NCBI GenBank assembly: GCA_016213205.1
Contig: JACRAZ010000031.1
Span: 1 to 34,091 of the forward strand
DNA length: 34,091 nt
Source of the DNA: Burkholderiales bacterium
GTDB taxonomy: Bacteria > Pseudomonadota > Gammaproteobacteria > Burkholderiales > Burkholderiaceae_C
Direction of reading: 5' to 3'
Shown piece by piece: positions 16,754 to 26,209 of the stretch. Positions within the stretch are counted from its first letter, which is position 1. Each line of letters begins with the position of its first letter. A program made the translations under genes and the position numbers. The notes beneath the pieces are model-generated. The model did not search any database and was not told where the DNA came from. It saw only the letters and a list, made by a program, of their open reading frames with translations.

Positions 16754-19297
16754 TCAAGGTCGGCGCGTTGACGCTGCTCGGCGTGCGCTGCGCGGCGTGG
16801 CAGGCAGCGGCTCGGTGAGCAGGCTTTCAGCATCGGCCACCATGCGCGCCAGGCGGTCGGCGAGCTTCTCGGTGCTGAGCTGCTCGCGGAAGCGCTCCAC
16901 CATCAGCGCCAGCGCAAACGGGCTGGGGGCGCGCAGCGTGACCGTCTCGATGCGCTGGCGCTGCATGCGTTCGAGGCTCTGGCGCAGGCGGCCGAGCTCC
17001 AGCTCCTGGGCCAGCACCTCGGCATCGGCCTGGCCCAACAGGCGGTTGGCCGGGTCGTACTGGCGGAACACCTCGTAGAACAGGCCGGCCGAGGCCTGCA
17101 GCTGGCGCGTGCTCTTGGGTGCACCGGGGTAGCCGCTGAACACCAGGCCCGCCACGCGCGCGATCTCGCGAAAGCGCCGCAGCGCGAGCTCGCTGCTGTT
17201 CAGGCTGGCCAGCACGTCCTGCAGCAGCGCGTCGCCGGCGGCCAGCACGCGGGCATCGAGCAGCGGGGTGATGTCCACCGGCTCGGCCGCCAGCAGCTCG
17301 AAACCGTGGTCGTTGATGCTGATGCTGAAGGTGTTGGGCTGCGCACGCGCCAGCCGCCAGGCCAGCAGGCTGGCCAGCCCCAGGTGCACATGGCGGCCGG
17401 CAAAGGGGTAGAGGAACAGGTGGTGCCCCTCGCGCGAACGGTACTGCTCCAGCAGCAGCGTGCGCGGCCCGGGCAGGCGCGACAGGCGCTGCTGCGCGTC
17501 GAGCATGGGCTGCGCGGCCACGAGCTCGGGCTCGGTGCCGTCCTCGAGCAAGGGGCGCTGGCGGGCCCGCTCCAGCACCGCCAGCGTGGCATCGGCCAGC
17601 TCGCTGGACAGCGACATGCGCCCACCCGACCAGGCCGGCACGATGCCGCGCCGGCCGCTGGCGCGGCGCACGTAGGCCACCATCTCGCGGGTGCGCACGT
17701 ACTCGAGCACGCGGCCGCCGAACACGAAGCAGTCGCCCGGCTTCAGCCGCGCGATGAAGCTCTCCTCCACCTGGCCCAGCGTGCCGCCGCCACCGCCGGA
17801 GCGCGACCACCACTTCACCAGCATCGAGGCATCGCCGACGATGGTGCCCACCTGCAGCCGGTGGCGCAGCGCGATGCCGCGGTCTTCCACCCCGAAGCGG
17901 CCGTCGCGCTCGACCACGCGGTGGTACTCGGGGTAGGCGCCCAGGCTGGCGCCGCCGTGGCGCACGAAGTCCAGCGCCCACTGGAAGCTCTCGCGCGGCA
18001 GCGCGCGGTAGCTGTGGGTGCGGCGCACTTCCGCGTACAGCGGCTCGGCCTCGAAGCCACCGCCCAGCGCCACCGTGACCAGGTGCTGCACCAGCACGTC
18101 CAGCGGCTGCTCGGGCGCGTGGCGCTGCTCCACCCGGCCGGCGGCCACTGCGTCGCGGGCCGCGGCGGCCTCGATCAGCTCCAGCGTGTTGGTGGGCACC
18201 AGCGTGATGCGGCTCGTGCGCCCGGGCGCATGGCCGGAACGGCCGGCGCGCTGCAGCAGCCGCGCCACGCCCTTGGGCGAGCCGATCTGCAGCACCCGCT
18301 CAACCGGCAGGAAATCCACGCCCAGGTCCAGCGAGGAGGTGGCCACCACCGCGCGCAGCGTGCCGGCCTTGAGCCCGGCCTCCACCCATTCGCGCACGTG
18401 CTTGTCCAGCGAGCCGTGGTGCAGCGCGATCTGGCCGGCCCACTCGGGCCGCGCTTCCAGCAGGAGCTGGTACCAGGCCTCGGCCTGCGAACGCACGTTG
18501 GTGAAGACCAGCGTGGTGCCGCTGCGCTCGATCTCCTGCACCACCGGCGCCACCATCTGCCGGCCCAGGTGCCCGCCCCAGGAGAAGCGGCCCGGCTCCA
18601 GCGGCAGCAGCGTGTCCACCTGCAAGGCCTTGGGCGTGGCGCCGCGCACCAGCCGCGGCGCCGGCCGGTGCGGGCCGGGGCCCAGCAGCATGCGCATCGC
18701 GCCGTCCAGGTTGCCCAGCGTGGCCGACAGGCCCCACACCACCCGCCGCGGGTTCCACTGCGCCAGCCGGGCGAGTGCCAGCTGCACCTGCACGCCGCGC
18801 TTGTTGCCCACCAGCTCGTGCCATTCGTCCACGATCACCGTCTGCACGCCACCCAGGCGCTCCCGCGCATCGGCGCGGGTGAGCAGCAGCGTCAGCGATT
18901 CGGGGGTCGTCACCAGCACGCTGGGCAGCCGGCGGTCCTGGCGCGCGCGCTCGGCGCTGGCGGTGTCGCCGCTGCGCTGGCCCAGCGTCCAGGCCGGGGC
19001 CAGCGCGGCCTGCGCGGTGGCCAGCGCGGCCAGCGTGTCGGCCGCCAGCGCGCGCATCGGCGTGAGCCACAGCACCCGCAGCGGCGGGGCCGGTGCATCC
19101 GACAAGGGCACCCCCAGCGCCTGGGCCCGCGCCAGCGCGCCCAGCCACACCGCATAGGTCTTGCCGGCGCCGGTGGTGGCATGCAGCAGCCCGCTGCGGC
19201 CCTCCCGCATCGCGGCCCAGACCTCGTGCTGGAAGGGGAAGGGCGCCCAGCCGTGCTGGGCGAACCAGGCGTCGGCGTCGGGCCAGGGGCTGGGCAT
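16754..19297 (-). CDS. Lhr-family DEXH helicase (ligase-associated DNA damage response type)
   Basis: 847 residues. The two RecA-like helicase domains are complete: Walker A TTGAGKT (41-47), [12 protein letters not shown] (78-89), TTPESL, DEWH box (157-160, VIVDEWHEL), [29 protein letters not shown] and QRAGRSGH. The Lhr-core winged-helix and beta-barrel region follows (to about 847), with [25 protein letters not shown] near the end. Length fits the short Lhr-core form, not the roughly 1,500-residue E. coli Lhr. Such 3'-5' translocases are usually encoded beside an ATP-dependent DNA ligase, an MBL-fold exonuclease and a metallophosphoesterase. None is present here. The start at 19297 ([17 protein letters not shown]) fits where the family begins; no clear Shine-Dalgarno sequence is visible. 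Confidence 0.92.
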   Translation of the reverse strand: MPSPWPDADAWFAQHGWAPFPFQHEVWAAMREGRSGLLHATTGAGKTYAVWLGALARAQALGVPLSDAPAPPLRVLWLTPMRALAADTLAALATAQAALAPAWTLGQRSGDTASAERARQDRRLPSVLVTTPESLTLLLTRADARERLGGVQTVIVDEWHELVGNKRGVQVQLALARLAQWNPRRVVWGLSATLGNLDGAMRMLLGPGPHRPAPRLVRGATPKALQVDTLLPLEPGRFSWGGHLGRQMVAPVVQEIERSGTTLVFTNVRSQAEAWYQLLLEARPEWAGQIALHHGSLDKHVREWVEAGLKAGTLRAVVATSSLDLGVDFLPVERVLQIGSPKGVARLLQRAGRSGHAPGRTSRITLVPTNTLELIEAAAARDAVAAGRVEQRHAPEQPLDVLVQHLVTVALGGGFEAEPLYAEVRRTHSYRALPRESFQWALDFVRHGGASLGAYPEYHRVVERDGRFGVEDRGIALRHRLQVGTIVGDASMLVKWWSRSGGGGGTLGQVEESFIARLKPGDCFVFGGRVLEYVRTREMVAYVRRASGRRGIVPAWSGGRMSLSSELADATLAVLERARQRPLLEDGTEPELVAAQPMLDAQQRLSRLPGPRTLLLEQYRSREGHHLFLYPFAGRHVHLGLASLLAWRLARAQPNTFSISINDHGFELLAAEPVDITPLLDARVLAAGDALLQDVLASLNSSELALRRFREIARVAGLVFSGYPGAPKSTRQLQASAGLFYEVFRQYDPANRLLGQADAEVLAQELELGRLRQSLERMQRQRIETVTLRAPSPFALALMVERFREQLSTEKLADRLARMVADAESLLTEPLPATPRSARRAASTRRP

Positions 19298-19358
19298 GGG
19301 CCATTATTGGCCGCACCCGGCCGGCGCCCGCGCCAGCGGCGGCTTGGGCGCGCAGCGC

Positions 19359-19790
19359 CTATTCCATCGGGATCAGCGGCAGCACGAAGGTGTACAGCGG
19401 CAGCAGCACGGCGCCGTACACCGGCAGGTAGTAGGGGGCCGGCAGGCTGCCGAAGGGCAGGCCGCCGAGCGAATACGCCCACACCAGGAAGGCCCCGGTG
19501 CACATGGCCACCTGGCGCGGCTTGGCCACCTTGGCCACTCGCACCAGGTACCAGGGCGTGAGGGCCAGCAGCACCACGAAGGCCGCCCAGGGCAGCCAGG
19601 CCGGCACCTGCTGTGCCGCCGCGAGGATGCCGCGTAGGCTGACCCACAGCGCCACCACCTCGGCCGGCACCAGCTTGAGCAGCTTGTCGACGTAGCCGTC
19701 GACGCGGGCCGCGCGTGGCGCCGGCCGGCCGCCACCGGCGTGCAGGTCGGCGGACAGCAGGTCGTTCGGGCCGATGATCGTGCGGTTCAT
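19359..19790 (-). CDS. Small multi-pass membrane protein, third gene of the exported-protein/protease-like unit
   Basis: 143 residues, family not established. A polar N-terminus of about 35 residues ([16 protein letters not shown]...) precedes YVDKLLKLVPAEVVALWVSL, then three to four hydrophobic spans (roughly 45-60, 65-85, 95-112 and 118-140). The amphipathic K-L-x-P-A-E-V segment before the first span recalls small membrane proteins I have seen described only as hypothetical. The start at 19790 is set by a 4-base overlap (ATGA) with the upstream gene stop, a sign of translational coupling and fixed stoichiometry with the putative protease. It could be a membrane effector, a target of the protease or an anchor; the sequence does not decide. 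A 61-base gap separates its stop from the helicase start. Confidence 0.75.
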   Translation of the reverse strand: MNRTIIGPNDLLSADLHAGGGRPAPRAARVDGYVDKLLKLVPAEVVALWVSLRGILAAAQQVPAWLPWAAFVVLLALTPWYLVRVAKVAKPRQVAMCTGAFLVWAYSLGGLPFGSLPAPYYLPVYGAVLLPLYTFVLPLIPME

Positions 19791-20698
19791 GCAAAGCTCC
19801 CTCGGTAGGCGGTGGGTGGATCGGGCGGGTCGAGCTGGGCCCGCAGGCGCAGCGCGGCCTCGATGTAGTCGGCCCCGTGTCGCACCACCTGCTCGACGGC
19901 CAGCGCATGCAGCGTGAGCCGGAAGATGATGCCGGTGGGCCGGCGATTCACCAGCACCGGGCCATCCCGCTCGAACTGCAGCCGCCGCGCCAGCACGGCC
20001 GAGTGGCACACGGCCAGGTCGATTGGCGCCCGGCGATCCACCGGCACCGCGGCCACGAATTCATCGGCCGAGACCATGCGGTCCCACAGTTCGAGCCGAT
20101 TGCCCGGCACGAGTGCGCCGGGGAACACCGATTCCAGCCACTGCCGGTTGCGTGCCTCGCGGCACTCGTCAGGGTCGTCGGCCTGGCCCGCGGGGGGTGG
20201 CAGGAAGTCCTGGTCGAGCACCAGCGTGTCCAGCGCCTGGGCCAGCGCGGCCTGCCGCGCGGCCGGCGGCATCGCGGCGCGGGCCAGCGCATCGATCTCC
20301 GCCGGGCCGGCGAGCTGCCGCACCAGCAGCGGGTCGCCACGCGCCTGGCGGCCCAGCGCTGCCAGCAGGGCGTCGGCATCGCGCAGGTCGAAGGGGCAGA
20401 CCCGCGCGCCCTTCCAGTGGGCCACCAGCGTGAGCAGCGCGCCCTCGTCGGCCAGGGCCTCGCGCAACGCGGCCAGCCCGGCGCACTGCACCACGGTGCC
20501 GCCCAGCGCCACCACCTGGGTGGCACAACGCTGCAGGGCCTGGGCCACCCGGGCATAGCTGGGCCACAGGGCCTGCGCATCGGCGGCGCCGCGGTCGTGG
20601 GCCCACATGCGCAGGCAATCGCCGACCTCCGCAGCCGCCATGCGCCGGGCCATCGTCGCCGGGTCGGCGGGCAGCGTCAGCAGCAGCTGGTGGCGCAT
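19787..20698 (-). CDS. Uncharacterised protein with a possible CHAT/caspase-like His-Cys pair
   Basis: 303 residues, soluble, no signal peptide. Two segments resemble the catalytic strands of caspase-fold (CHAT-type) peptidases: a hydrophobic strand ending in H94 ([10 protein letters not shown]), and after a long helical stretch another ending in C231 ([14 protein letters not shown]). [10 protein letters not shown] precedes the second strand, as an acidic/hydrophobic lead-in. After the Cys comes [16 protein letters not shown]. This reading is my own pattern match, not a confirmed family. I start at the ATG at 20698 ([13 protein letters not shown]), 25 bases past the exported-protein stop; an in-frame start at 20761 would overlap that gene and adds low-complexity residues. 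It overlaps the membrane protein gene by four bases. If real, it would be a cytoplasmic cysteine protease acting with that membrane protein. Confidence 0.7.
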   Translation of the reverse strand: MRHQLLLTLPADPATMARRMAAAEVGDCLRMWAHDRGAADAQALWPSYARVAQALQRCATQVVALGGTVVQCAGLAALREALADEGALLTLVAHWKGARVCPFDLRDADALLAALGRQARGDPLLVRQLAGPAEIDALARAAMPPAARQAALAQALDTLVLDQDFLPPPAGQADDPDECREARNRQWLESVFPGALVPGNRLELWDRMVSADEFVAAVPVDRRAPIDLAVCHSAVLARRLQFERDGPVLVNRRPTGIIFRLTLHALAVEQVVRHGADYIEAALRLRAQLDPPDPPTAYRGSFA

Positions 20699-20723
20699 GG
20701 GCGGGTGGGCCGCGCTACTGCGC

Positions 20724-23708
20724 TCAGCCGATGGCGGACAGCCGCCGCCGCGGTGGCGCATCAGCGGCCGGCGGGGACGACGGCCCCGCCGCGTCGGCGA
20801 CGAACACGTCGGCCGCCTCCAGGCGCAGCTCCACGTCGTCGGCGTCCAGGCCGGCCTGCTTGAGTGCGGCCTTGAACCGGTGGGGCATGGCGGCCAGGCT
20901 CAGGTCCTGGCCGAAGCCGTGCAGGGCCTCGGCCACCGCGTGCAGCAGGGCCTGGCGCTGGGCGCTGTCGGTGATCAGGCGCTTGACGTAGAACACCAGC
21001 CGCACGAGCAGCGGTGGGCGCGTGGCCTCGGCCAGGTTCAGGCGCAGCGAAACCTCGGTGTGGCCGGCCCAGCGCCCTTCGGTGATCGGGCGCCAGCTGG
21101 CCTCGGTGTCGAGCACGCGCACCGCCGACCAGCGCGGCCGGTAGCCGGCGAAGGCGGCCGCGGCGTCGGCGCCGCCGCTGGGGTGCACGATGAACAGGCC
21201 GTCGTTGGCAGCCGTGTTGCCGCGCGCCACCTGGTGGCGCACGCTGTGCACCATCGCCTGCACCTTGTCAGCCGGGAAGCCCTCCATCACGATGCGGGCC
21301 TGGCCCGCCAGCAGGCTGCCGCCGCGGACATGGTCCACCAGCACCTGCTGCAGCGCGGCGCTGCTGCCCAGGCGCAGCATGTCGTTGGTTTCGGTGCTGA
21401 TCACCTCGTAGTGGTCGTCCAGGCGCCTGACCACGATGGTGGGCCGGTGCGCGCGGGCCAGGCTGTTCGGTACCCGCGCGGCCCCGCCGGCATCACGCAG
21501 ACGCTGCTCGGTGGCAACGGCCAGGCGCTCGTAGTCGGCGCCGGCGGGGCCGGGCCGGCCCAGCATCTGCGGCAGGCTGCGTTCGGCCACCGGGGTCCTG
21601 GCCAGGGCCTGCGCCAGCCGGGCCTCGGCCTGCGCGACGGTGGTGTTGGGCGGGAAATCGGCGATCGTGCGCGACAGCACCGCGGCGCGCCCGCGGTCGG
21701 CCGGGTTGTACAGCACGACCGATTGGCCGCTGCCATCGCGCACCGCACGCACCTGGCCGGGCAGCACCGATGCATCGGCGCGCAGCTGCGTCATCGCGGC
21801 ATCGATGCTGTGGCCGCCCACCACCTCGCGGCGCAGCGTGTCGCGCGATGCCACCACCGCGGCCGTCTTGATCCAGCCGCGGCGCGCAGCGTCGTTGGCG
21901 CGCTCGACGCGCTGCCACAGCTGCAGGCCATCGGCCATCTGGGCGCCGTAGCCGCTGGCGGACAGCCAGCGTGCAAGCGCCGTCGCGTCGTCCTGCGCGG
22001 TGCGCAGGGCGCGGGCCCGCTCCTGCTGGGCAGCGGTGGCGGCAGGCAGGCGCTCGATCTCGGCGCGCTGGCGCGCCAGCGCCAGGCCGGCGCCGCGCGG
22101 GTCGCCCAGCAGCTGGGCACACTGGTTGAGCGCCTGTTCACGCGCCTCGGCGTCCAGGGCCAGCAGGCGGTCCAGCGCGGCCTGCACACGCTCGAAGCTG
22201 GCCAGGTAGACCGGGTTGCTGTCCTGCGCCATCTGCTGGCGCGTGGCGGCCCAGCGGCTGGTGTCCTGGCGCCACTTCAGCAGGATGTCCAGCGCCCCGC
22301 GCGAGGCGGCCACCAGGATCGGCCGCACGCCATTGGCCGGCGCGCTGCCGGCCAGCCAATCGCTGCGGATCTCGTAGCGCTTGAACACCGCGTACAGCGC
22401 CGCGTACTGCACCACGCGGGCGATGTTGGCATCGCCCGTGTTGGCGAAGTACTGGTGGCCGATGGCCTCGCTGGTCAAGCGGCGCGCCTCCATCGAGCCG
22501 TAGATCACCGGCAGCGCGCCGGTGCGGTGCAGCGCGGCGATCTCGAAGCCCTCATAGCGGTTCACGTAGAACATGCCGTCGGTGTTCCAGTTGAACAGGA
22601 AGCCGGTCTCGCCCCAGGGCTCGGTTTCCGAGGCGCGCTTCTCGCCGAACGGGTAGCCCGCGGGTCGCGGGTAGTCGAAGTCGCGGTAGATCACCTTGTT
22701 CTGCTCGCTCCAGCCCTTGAGCAGCTGGTCGACGATGTTCAGCAGGCTGCCGTACTCGGTGTGGCGCAGCTCGTCGCTCAGGTGGATGGGGGCGCGGTCG
22801 AACTGCTCGCTGTCGCGGCCGGACATCCACATCTGCCGCTCGTAGCTCTGCGAGATCTGCCGCGCGCCGATGCCGGCGAGCAGCTGCACCGTGTCGTTGC
22901 GCAGCGGTGGCAGCCGGCGCTGCGACTCCTGGCGCCGCCGGGCCACCACCAGCACCGTGTTCGCATCGGCCACGGCGCCGAGCAGCAGGTCGCCGGCCAG
23001 TGCGAACTGGCGCACCTGGTCGGCCAGGCCCGAGATGTCGCCGCCGCGCGGCAGCGCCCACACCACGAAGCCGGGCGCACCGCGCGTGCTGTACACGCCG
23101 CGGCCACGCGCCTGCAGCAGGCTGCTCACGGTGGTGCTGCCCTGCAGCGTGCCGGACTCCAGCGCGGGGTTCGCCGCCACCAGGTGGCGCTGCAGGTCGT
23201 CGGCGCTGACGCTGAGGTCCAGCGTGGCGCCCAGCACCACGGCGGGCGCCGCCGGCAGGCTCACGAACTGGGCGGCACGCGCGGTGCCGAACAGGGCCCG
23301 GTGCAGGCGTTCGCTCAGCGCCTGCAGCTCGGCGGCCTCCATCCCGGGGCGCAGCACCACCAGCGCATCCATCACCTCGCCGCCGTGCATCACGCGGTGG
23401 CGCGCCGAATACATCGCCAAGGCGTCGCTGCCCACCAGGGCGCGCAGCAGGGGCTCGGTCCAGCGCTCGGCCGGCTCGGCGATCAGCAGCACCCGGCGGC
23501 CGGCGGCATCCGGTGCGCTCAGGCCCAGCAACTGGCTGTGCAGCCCGTGGCCGCGCCGGAATTCGCGCCAGGTGGCCTCCGCAAAGGCCTTGGCATCAGG
23601 GGCTTCCTGGGCCCGGGCCGGCGGCGCCTGGGTGAGGCCCAGGCCCTGCAGGCCGATCACGATGCAGGCCAACCAGTGCCGCCAGCGCGGCAGGGAGAAA
23701 CTCGTCAT
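20724..23708 (-). CDS. Large exported protein of unknown function
   Basis: 994 residues. A Sec signal peptide covers about 1-33 (basic n-region, [16 protein letters not shown], then ARA/QEA). No catalytic motif was recognised. Conserved-looking blocks are [52 protein letters not shown] and [17 protein letters not shown] in the first half; these resemble large secreted hypothetical proteins I recall from other phyla, unverified. The middle (about 470-650) is helical and Ala/Arg/Gln-rich, possibly coiled coil. The last 250 residues alternate beta-like segments ([26 protein letters not shown]). I start at the ATG at 23708, where the signal peptide begins; an open 77-codon extension upstream is Arg/Gly-rich and would bury the signal. 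First gene of a three-gene unit with the protease-like and membrane proteins. Confidence 0.85.
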   Translation of the reverse strand: MTSFSLPRWRHWLACIVIGLQGLGLTQAPPARAQEAPDAKAFAEATWREFRRGHGLHSQLLGLSAPDAAGRRVLLIAEPAERWTEPLLRALVGSDALAMYSARHRVMHGGEVMDALVVLRPGMEAAELQALSERLHRALFGTARAAQFVSLPAAPAVVLGATLDLSVSADDLQRHLVAANPALESGTLQGSTTVSSLLQARGRGVYSTRGAPGFVVWALPRGGDISGLADQVRQFALAGDLLLGAVADANTVLVVARRRQESQRRLPPLRNDTVQLLAGIGARQISQSYERQMWMSGRDSEQFDRAPIHLSDELRHTEYGSLLNIVDQLLKGWSEQNKVIYRDFDYPRPAGYPFGEKRASETEPWGETGFLFNWNTDGMFYVNRYEGFEIAALHRTGALPVIYGSMEARRLTSEAIGHQYFANTGDANIARVVQYAALYAVFKRYEIRSDWLAGSAPANGVRPILVAASRGALDILLKWRQDTSRWAATRQQMAQDSNPVYLASFERVQAALDRLLALDAEAREQALNQCAQLLGDPRGAGLALARQRAEIERLPAATAAQQERARALRTAQDDATALARWLSASGYGAQMADGLQLWQRVERANDAARRGWIKTAAVVASRDTLRREVVGGHSIDAAMTQLRADASVLPGQVRAVRDGSGQSVVLYNPADRGRAAVLSRTIADFPPNTTVAQAEARLAQALARTPVAERSLPQMLGRPGPAGADYERLAVATEQRLRDAGGAARVPNSLARAHRPTIVVRRLDDHYEVISTETNDMLRLGSSAALQQVLVDHVRGGSLLAGQARIVMEGFPADKVQAMVHSVRHQVARGNTAANDGLFIVHPSGGADAAAAFAGYRPRWSAVRVLDTEASWRPITEGRWAGHTEVSLRLNLAEATRPPLLVRLVFYVKRLITDSAQRQALLHAVAEALHGFGQDLSLAAMPHRFKAALKQAGLDADDVELRLEAADVFVADAAGPSSPPAADAPPRRRLSAIG

Positions 23709-23734
23709 GTCCGGCTCCCCGGGCAACCCGTGCC

Positions 23735-23760
23735 CCGCAGGTGCATGTGCACGCCTGCGG
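23735..23760. promoter_or_regulatory. 26-base inverted repeat in a divergent promoter region
   Basis: CCGCAGG (23735-23741) and CCTGCGG (23754-23760) are perfect arms, and TGCA on each inner side extends the dyad with a two-base offset. It lies in the 168-base gap between the divergent large exported protein gene (23708) and the ABC ATPase gene (23877), close to the former. Operator or leader hairpin are both possible. Confidence 0.45.
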
Positions 23761-23826
23761 CTGCGAGTCTGTGCCCGTGGCGGTGTGCCCACATCCTTCA
23801 TGCGAATGACGACCGGCCGCCGCATA

Positions 23827-23840
23827 GACTGCGCGCAGTC
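23827..23840. promoter_or_regulatory. 14-base perfect palindrome upstream of the ABC exporter
   Basis: GACTGCGCGCAGTC is self-complementary and ends 36 bases before the ATPase start. A related sequence (GCTTGAGCGCAGTC, 26100-26113; 11 of 14 identical) lies upstream of the permease gene of the same exporter, which hints at one regulator acting at both points. Confidence 0.5.
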
Positions 23841-23876
23841 AAGCGCCGCCCGCCTGCGGCCGTGCAGCATCGAGCC

Positions 23877-24599
<723 letters not shown>

Positions 24600-24727
24600 G
24601 CGACGGGGCGGGACGGGCGCCGGGACCCCGGTGGTGGAGCGGTGGTGGAGGGTTCCTCCGATGCACAGCCTGGACGGGCGCGGCTAGGCTCCCATCGTTC
24701 CATCCAGCAAAACAATCGGAGACATCG

Positions 24728-26065
24728 ATGCCTGATTCCCCCCGCCTTCCAGCCCTGCGCTGGCGCCCGCTCGGCCTGGCCGCCGCGTTCGGCCTGATGG
24801 CCCTCAACGCACTGGCCCAGGCCCCGGCCCCGGCGCCGACGGCCGAATCCACCGACCCGGCCAAGCTCGGTTGGATGCAGGGCTCGCCCCCTCCGGCCGA
24901 CAAGACCATCCGCTTCGCCGACGGCAGCAGCTACCGCTTCCCGCAGACGCGCTGGTCTTTCTCCAACTTCCGCCAGCTCGTGCCCACCACCCAGGTGAGC
25001 CGCGGCCTGGGGGCGCCGGCCGAGCTGCCGCGCTCCGAGCGCGCCGACCTCGATGGCGTGAGCTTCACGCCGCTCGGCAAGACCGAGCCGATGTCCTGGC
25101 GCCAGGCCTTCGATGCCAATTTCACCGACGGCATCGTCGTGCTGCACAAGGGCCGCGTCGTCTACGAGCGCTACGCGGGCGCGCTGCGGCCCGAGGGCCA
25201 GCACATCGCGATGTCGGTCACCAAGTCGTTCTTCGGCCTGCTCGGCGCGATCCTCGTCGCCGAGGGCCGCCTCGACGAGAACGCCAAGGTCGGCACGCTC
25301 GTGCCCGAGCTGCGCGACAGCGCCTTTGGCGACGCCACCGTGCGCCAGCTGCTGGACATGCGCACGGGCCTGAAGTACAGCGAGAACTATGCCGACCCGA
25401 ATGCCGAGATCTGGGCCCACGTGCGCGCCGGCAACGTGCTGCCGCGGCCGCCCGGCTACCAGGGCCCGCAGACCTTCTACGAATTCCTGCAGACGGTGCG
25501 CAAGGAGGGCGAGCACGGCGGCACCTTTGCCTACAAGACGGTCAACACCGATGCGCTGGGCTGGGTGATCCGGCGTGTGACGGGCCAGTCGATCGGGCAG
25601 AACCTCTCCGAACGCATCTGGTCGCGCCTGGGCATGGAGCAGGACGCCTACTTCACCGTCGATTCCGTGGGCAACGAATTTGCCGGCGGCGGCCTGAACA
25701 CCGGCCTGCGCGACCTTGCGCGCTTCGGCGAGCTGATGCGCAACGAGGGGCGCCAGGGCGGGCAACAGATCATCCCGAAGGTGGCGATCGACGACATCCG
25801 CAAGGGCGGCGACCGCGCCGCCTTCTCGGGCTACCCCACGCTGCCGGGCTGGAGCTATCGCAGCATGTGGTGGATCTCGCACAACGAGCACGGCGCCTAC
25901 ATGGCGCGCGGCATCCACGGCCAGGCCCTCTACATCGATCCCAAGGCCGAGATGGTGGTCGCCCGCTACGCCTCGTTCCCGCAGGCGGCCAATGCCTTCA
26001 ACGACCCCACGTCCCTGCCGGCCTACCACGCGCTGGCCAGGTACCTGATGGCCAACCCGCGTTGA
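24728..26065 (+). CDS. Exported serine hydrolase, beta-lactamase/NylB-like fold
   Basis: 445 residues with a signal peptide (about 1-31, [18 protein letters not shown]). The SxxK nucleophile motif is S163-V-T-K166 ([10 protein letters not shown]), the candidate catalytic tyrosine is Y269 ([14 protein letters not shown]), and the class C-like third region is about [18 protein letters not shown]. The layout is close to 6-aminohexanoate-dimer hydrolase and EstB-type esterases, so amide or ester hydrolysis in the periplasm is likely; substrate unknown. GGAG lies six bases before the ATG at 24728. It sits between the ATPase (ends 24599) and the permease (starts 26210) of an ABC exporter, with a 128-base leader that could hold its own promoter. 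It may act on the exporter's substrate or be an insertion into the operon. Confidence 0.9.
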   Translation: MPDSPRLPALRWRPLGLAAAFGLMALNALAQAPAPAPTAESTDPAKLGWMQGSPPPADKTIRFADGSSYRFPQTRWSFSNFRQLVPTTQVSRGLGAPAELPRSERADLDGVSFTPLGKTEPMSWRQAFDANFTDGIVVLHKGRVVYERYAGALRPEGQHIAMSVTKSFFGLLGAILVAEGRLDENAKVGTLVPELRDSAFGDATVRQLLDMRTGLKYSENYADPNAEIWAHVRAGNVLPRPPGYQGPQTFYEFLQTVRKEGEHGGTFAYKTVNTDALGWVIRRVTGQSIGQNLSERIWSRLGMEQDAYFTVDSVGNEFAGGGLNTGLRDLARFGELMRNEGRQGGQQIIPKVAIDDIRKGGDRAAFSGYPTLPGWSYRSMWWISHNEHGAYMARGIHGQALYIDPKAEMVVARYASFPQAANAFNDPTSLPAYHALARYLMANPR

Positions 26066-26071
26066 CGACCG

Positions 26072-26097
26072 CCGGCCGCGCGCCGGCGCCCGGCCGG
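26072..26097 (+). terminator. Weak GC hairpin after the serine hydrolase gene
   Basis: CCGGCCG (26072-26078) pairs with CGGCCGG (26091-26097) across a 12-base loop, starting 7 bases past the hydrolase stop. No T-run. The rest of the 144-base leader to the permease start holds GCGCAGTCAA (26104-26113), a motif shared with the region upstream of the ATPase gene. Confidence 0.3.
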
Positions 26098-26209
26098 GCT
26101 TGAGCGCAGTCAATCCGCAGGCTGGCGCTGCGGTGCACCATGAAGCCATGGGCACCGTGGCGTTGCCGTTCCTTCCCTGCGCCGGCCCGGCGTGCCGGGG
26201 CTGTGCCGC

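Noticed and set aside
20607..23876. Long plus-strand extension in frame with the ABC ATPase
   Set aside because: About 1,090 codons antisense to the large exported protein, compositionally like a shadow frame; the ATPase homology begins only at 23877.
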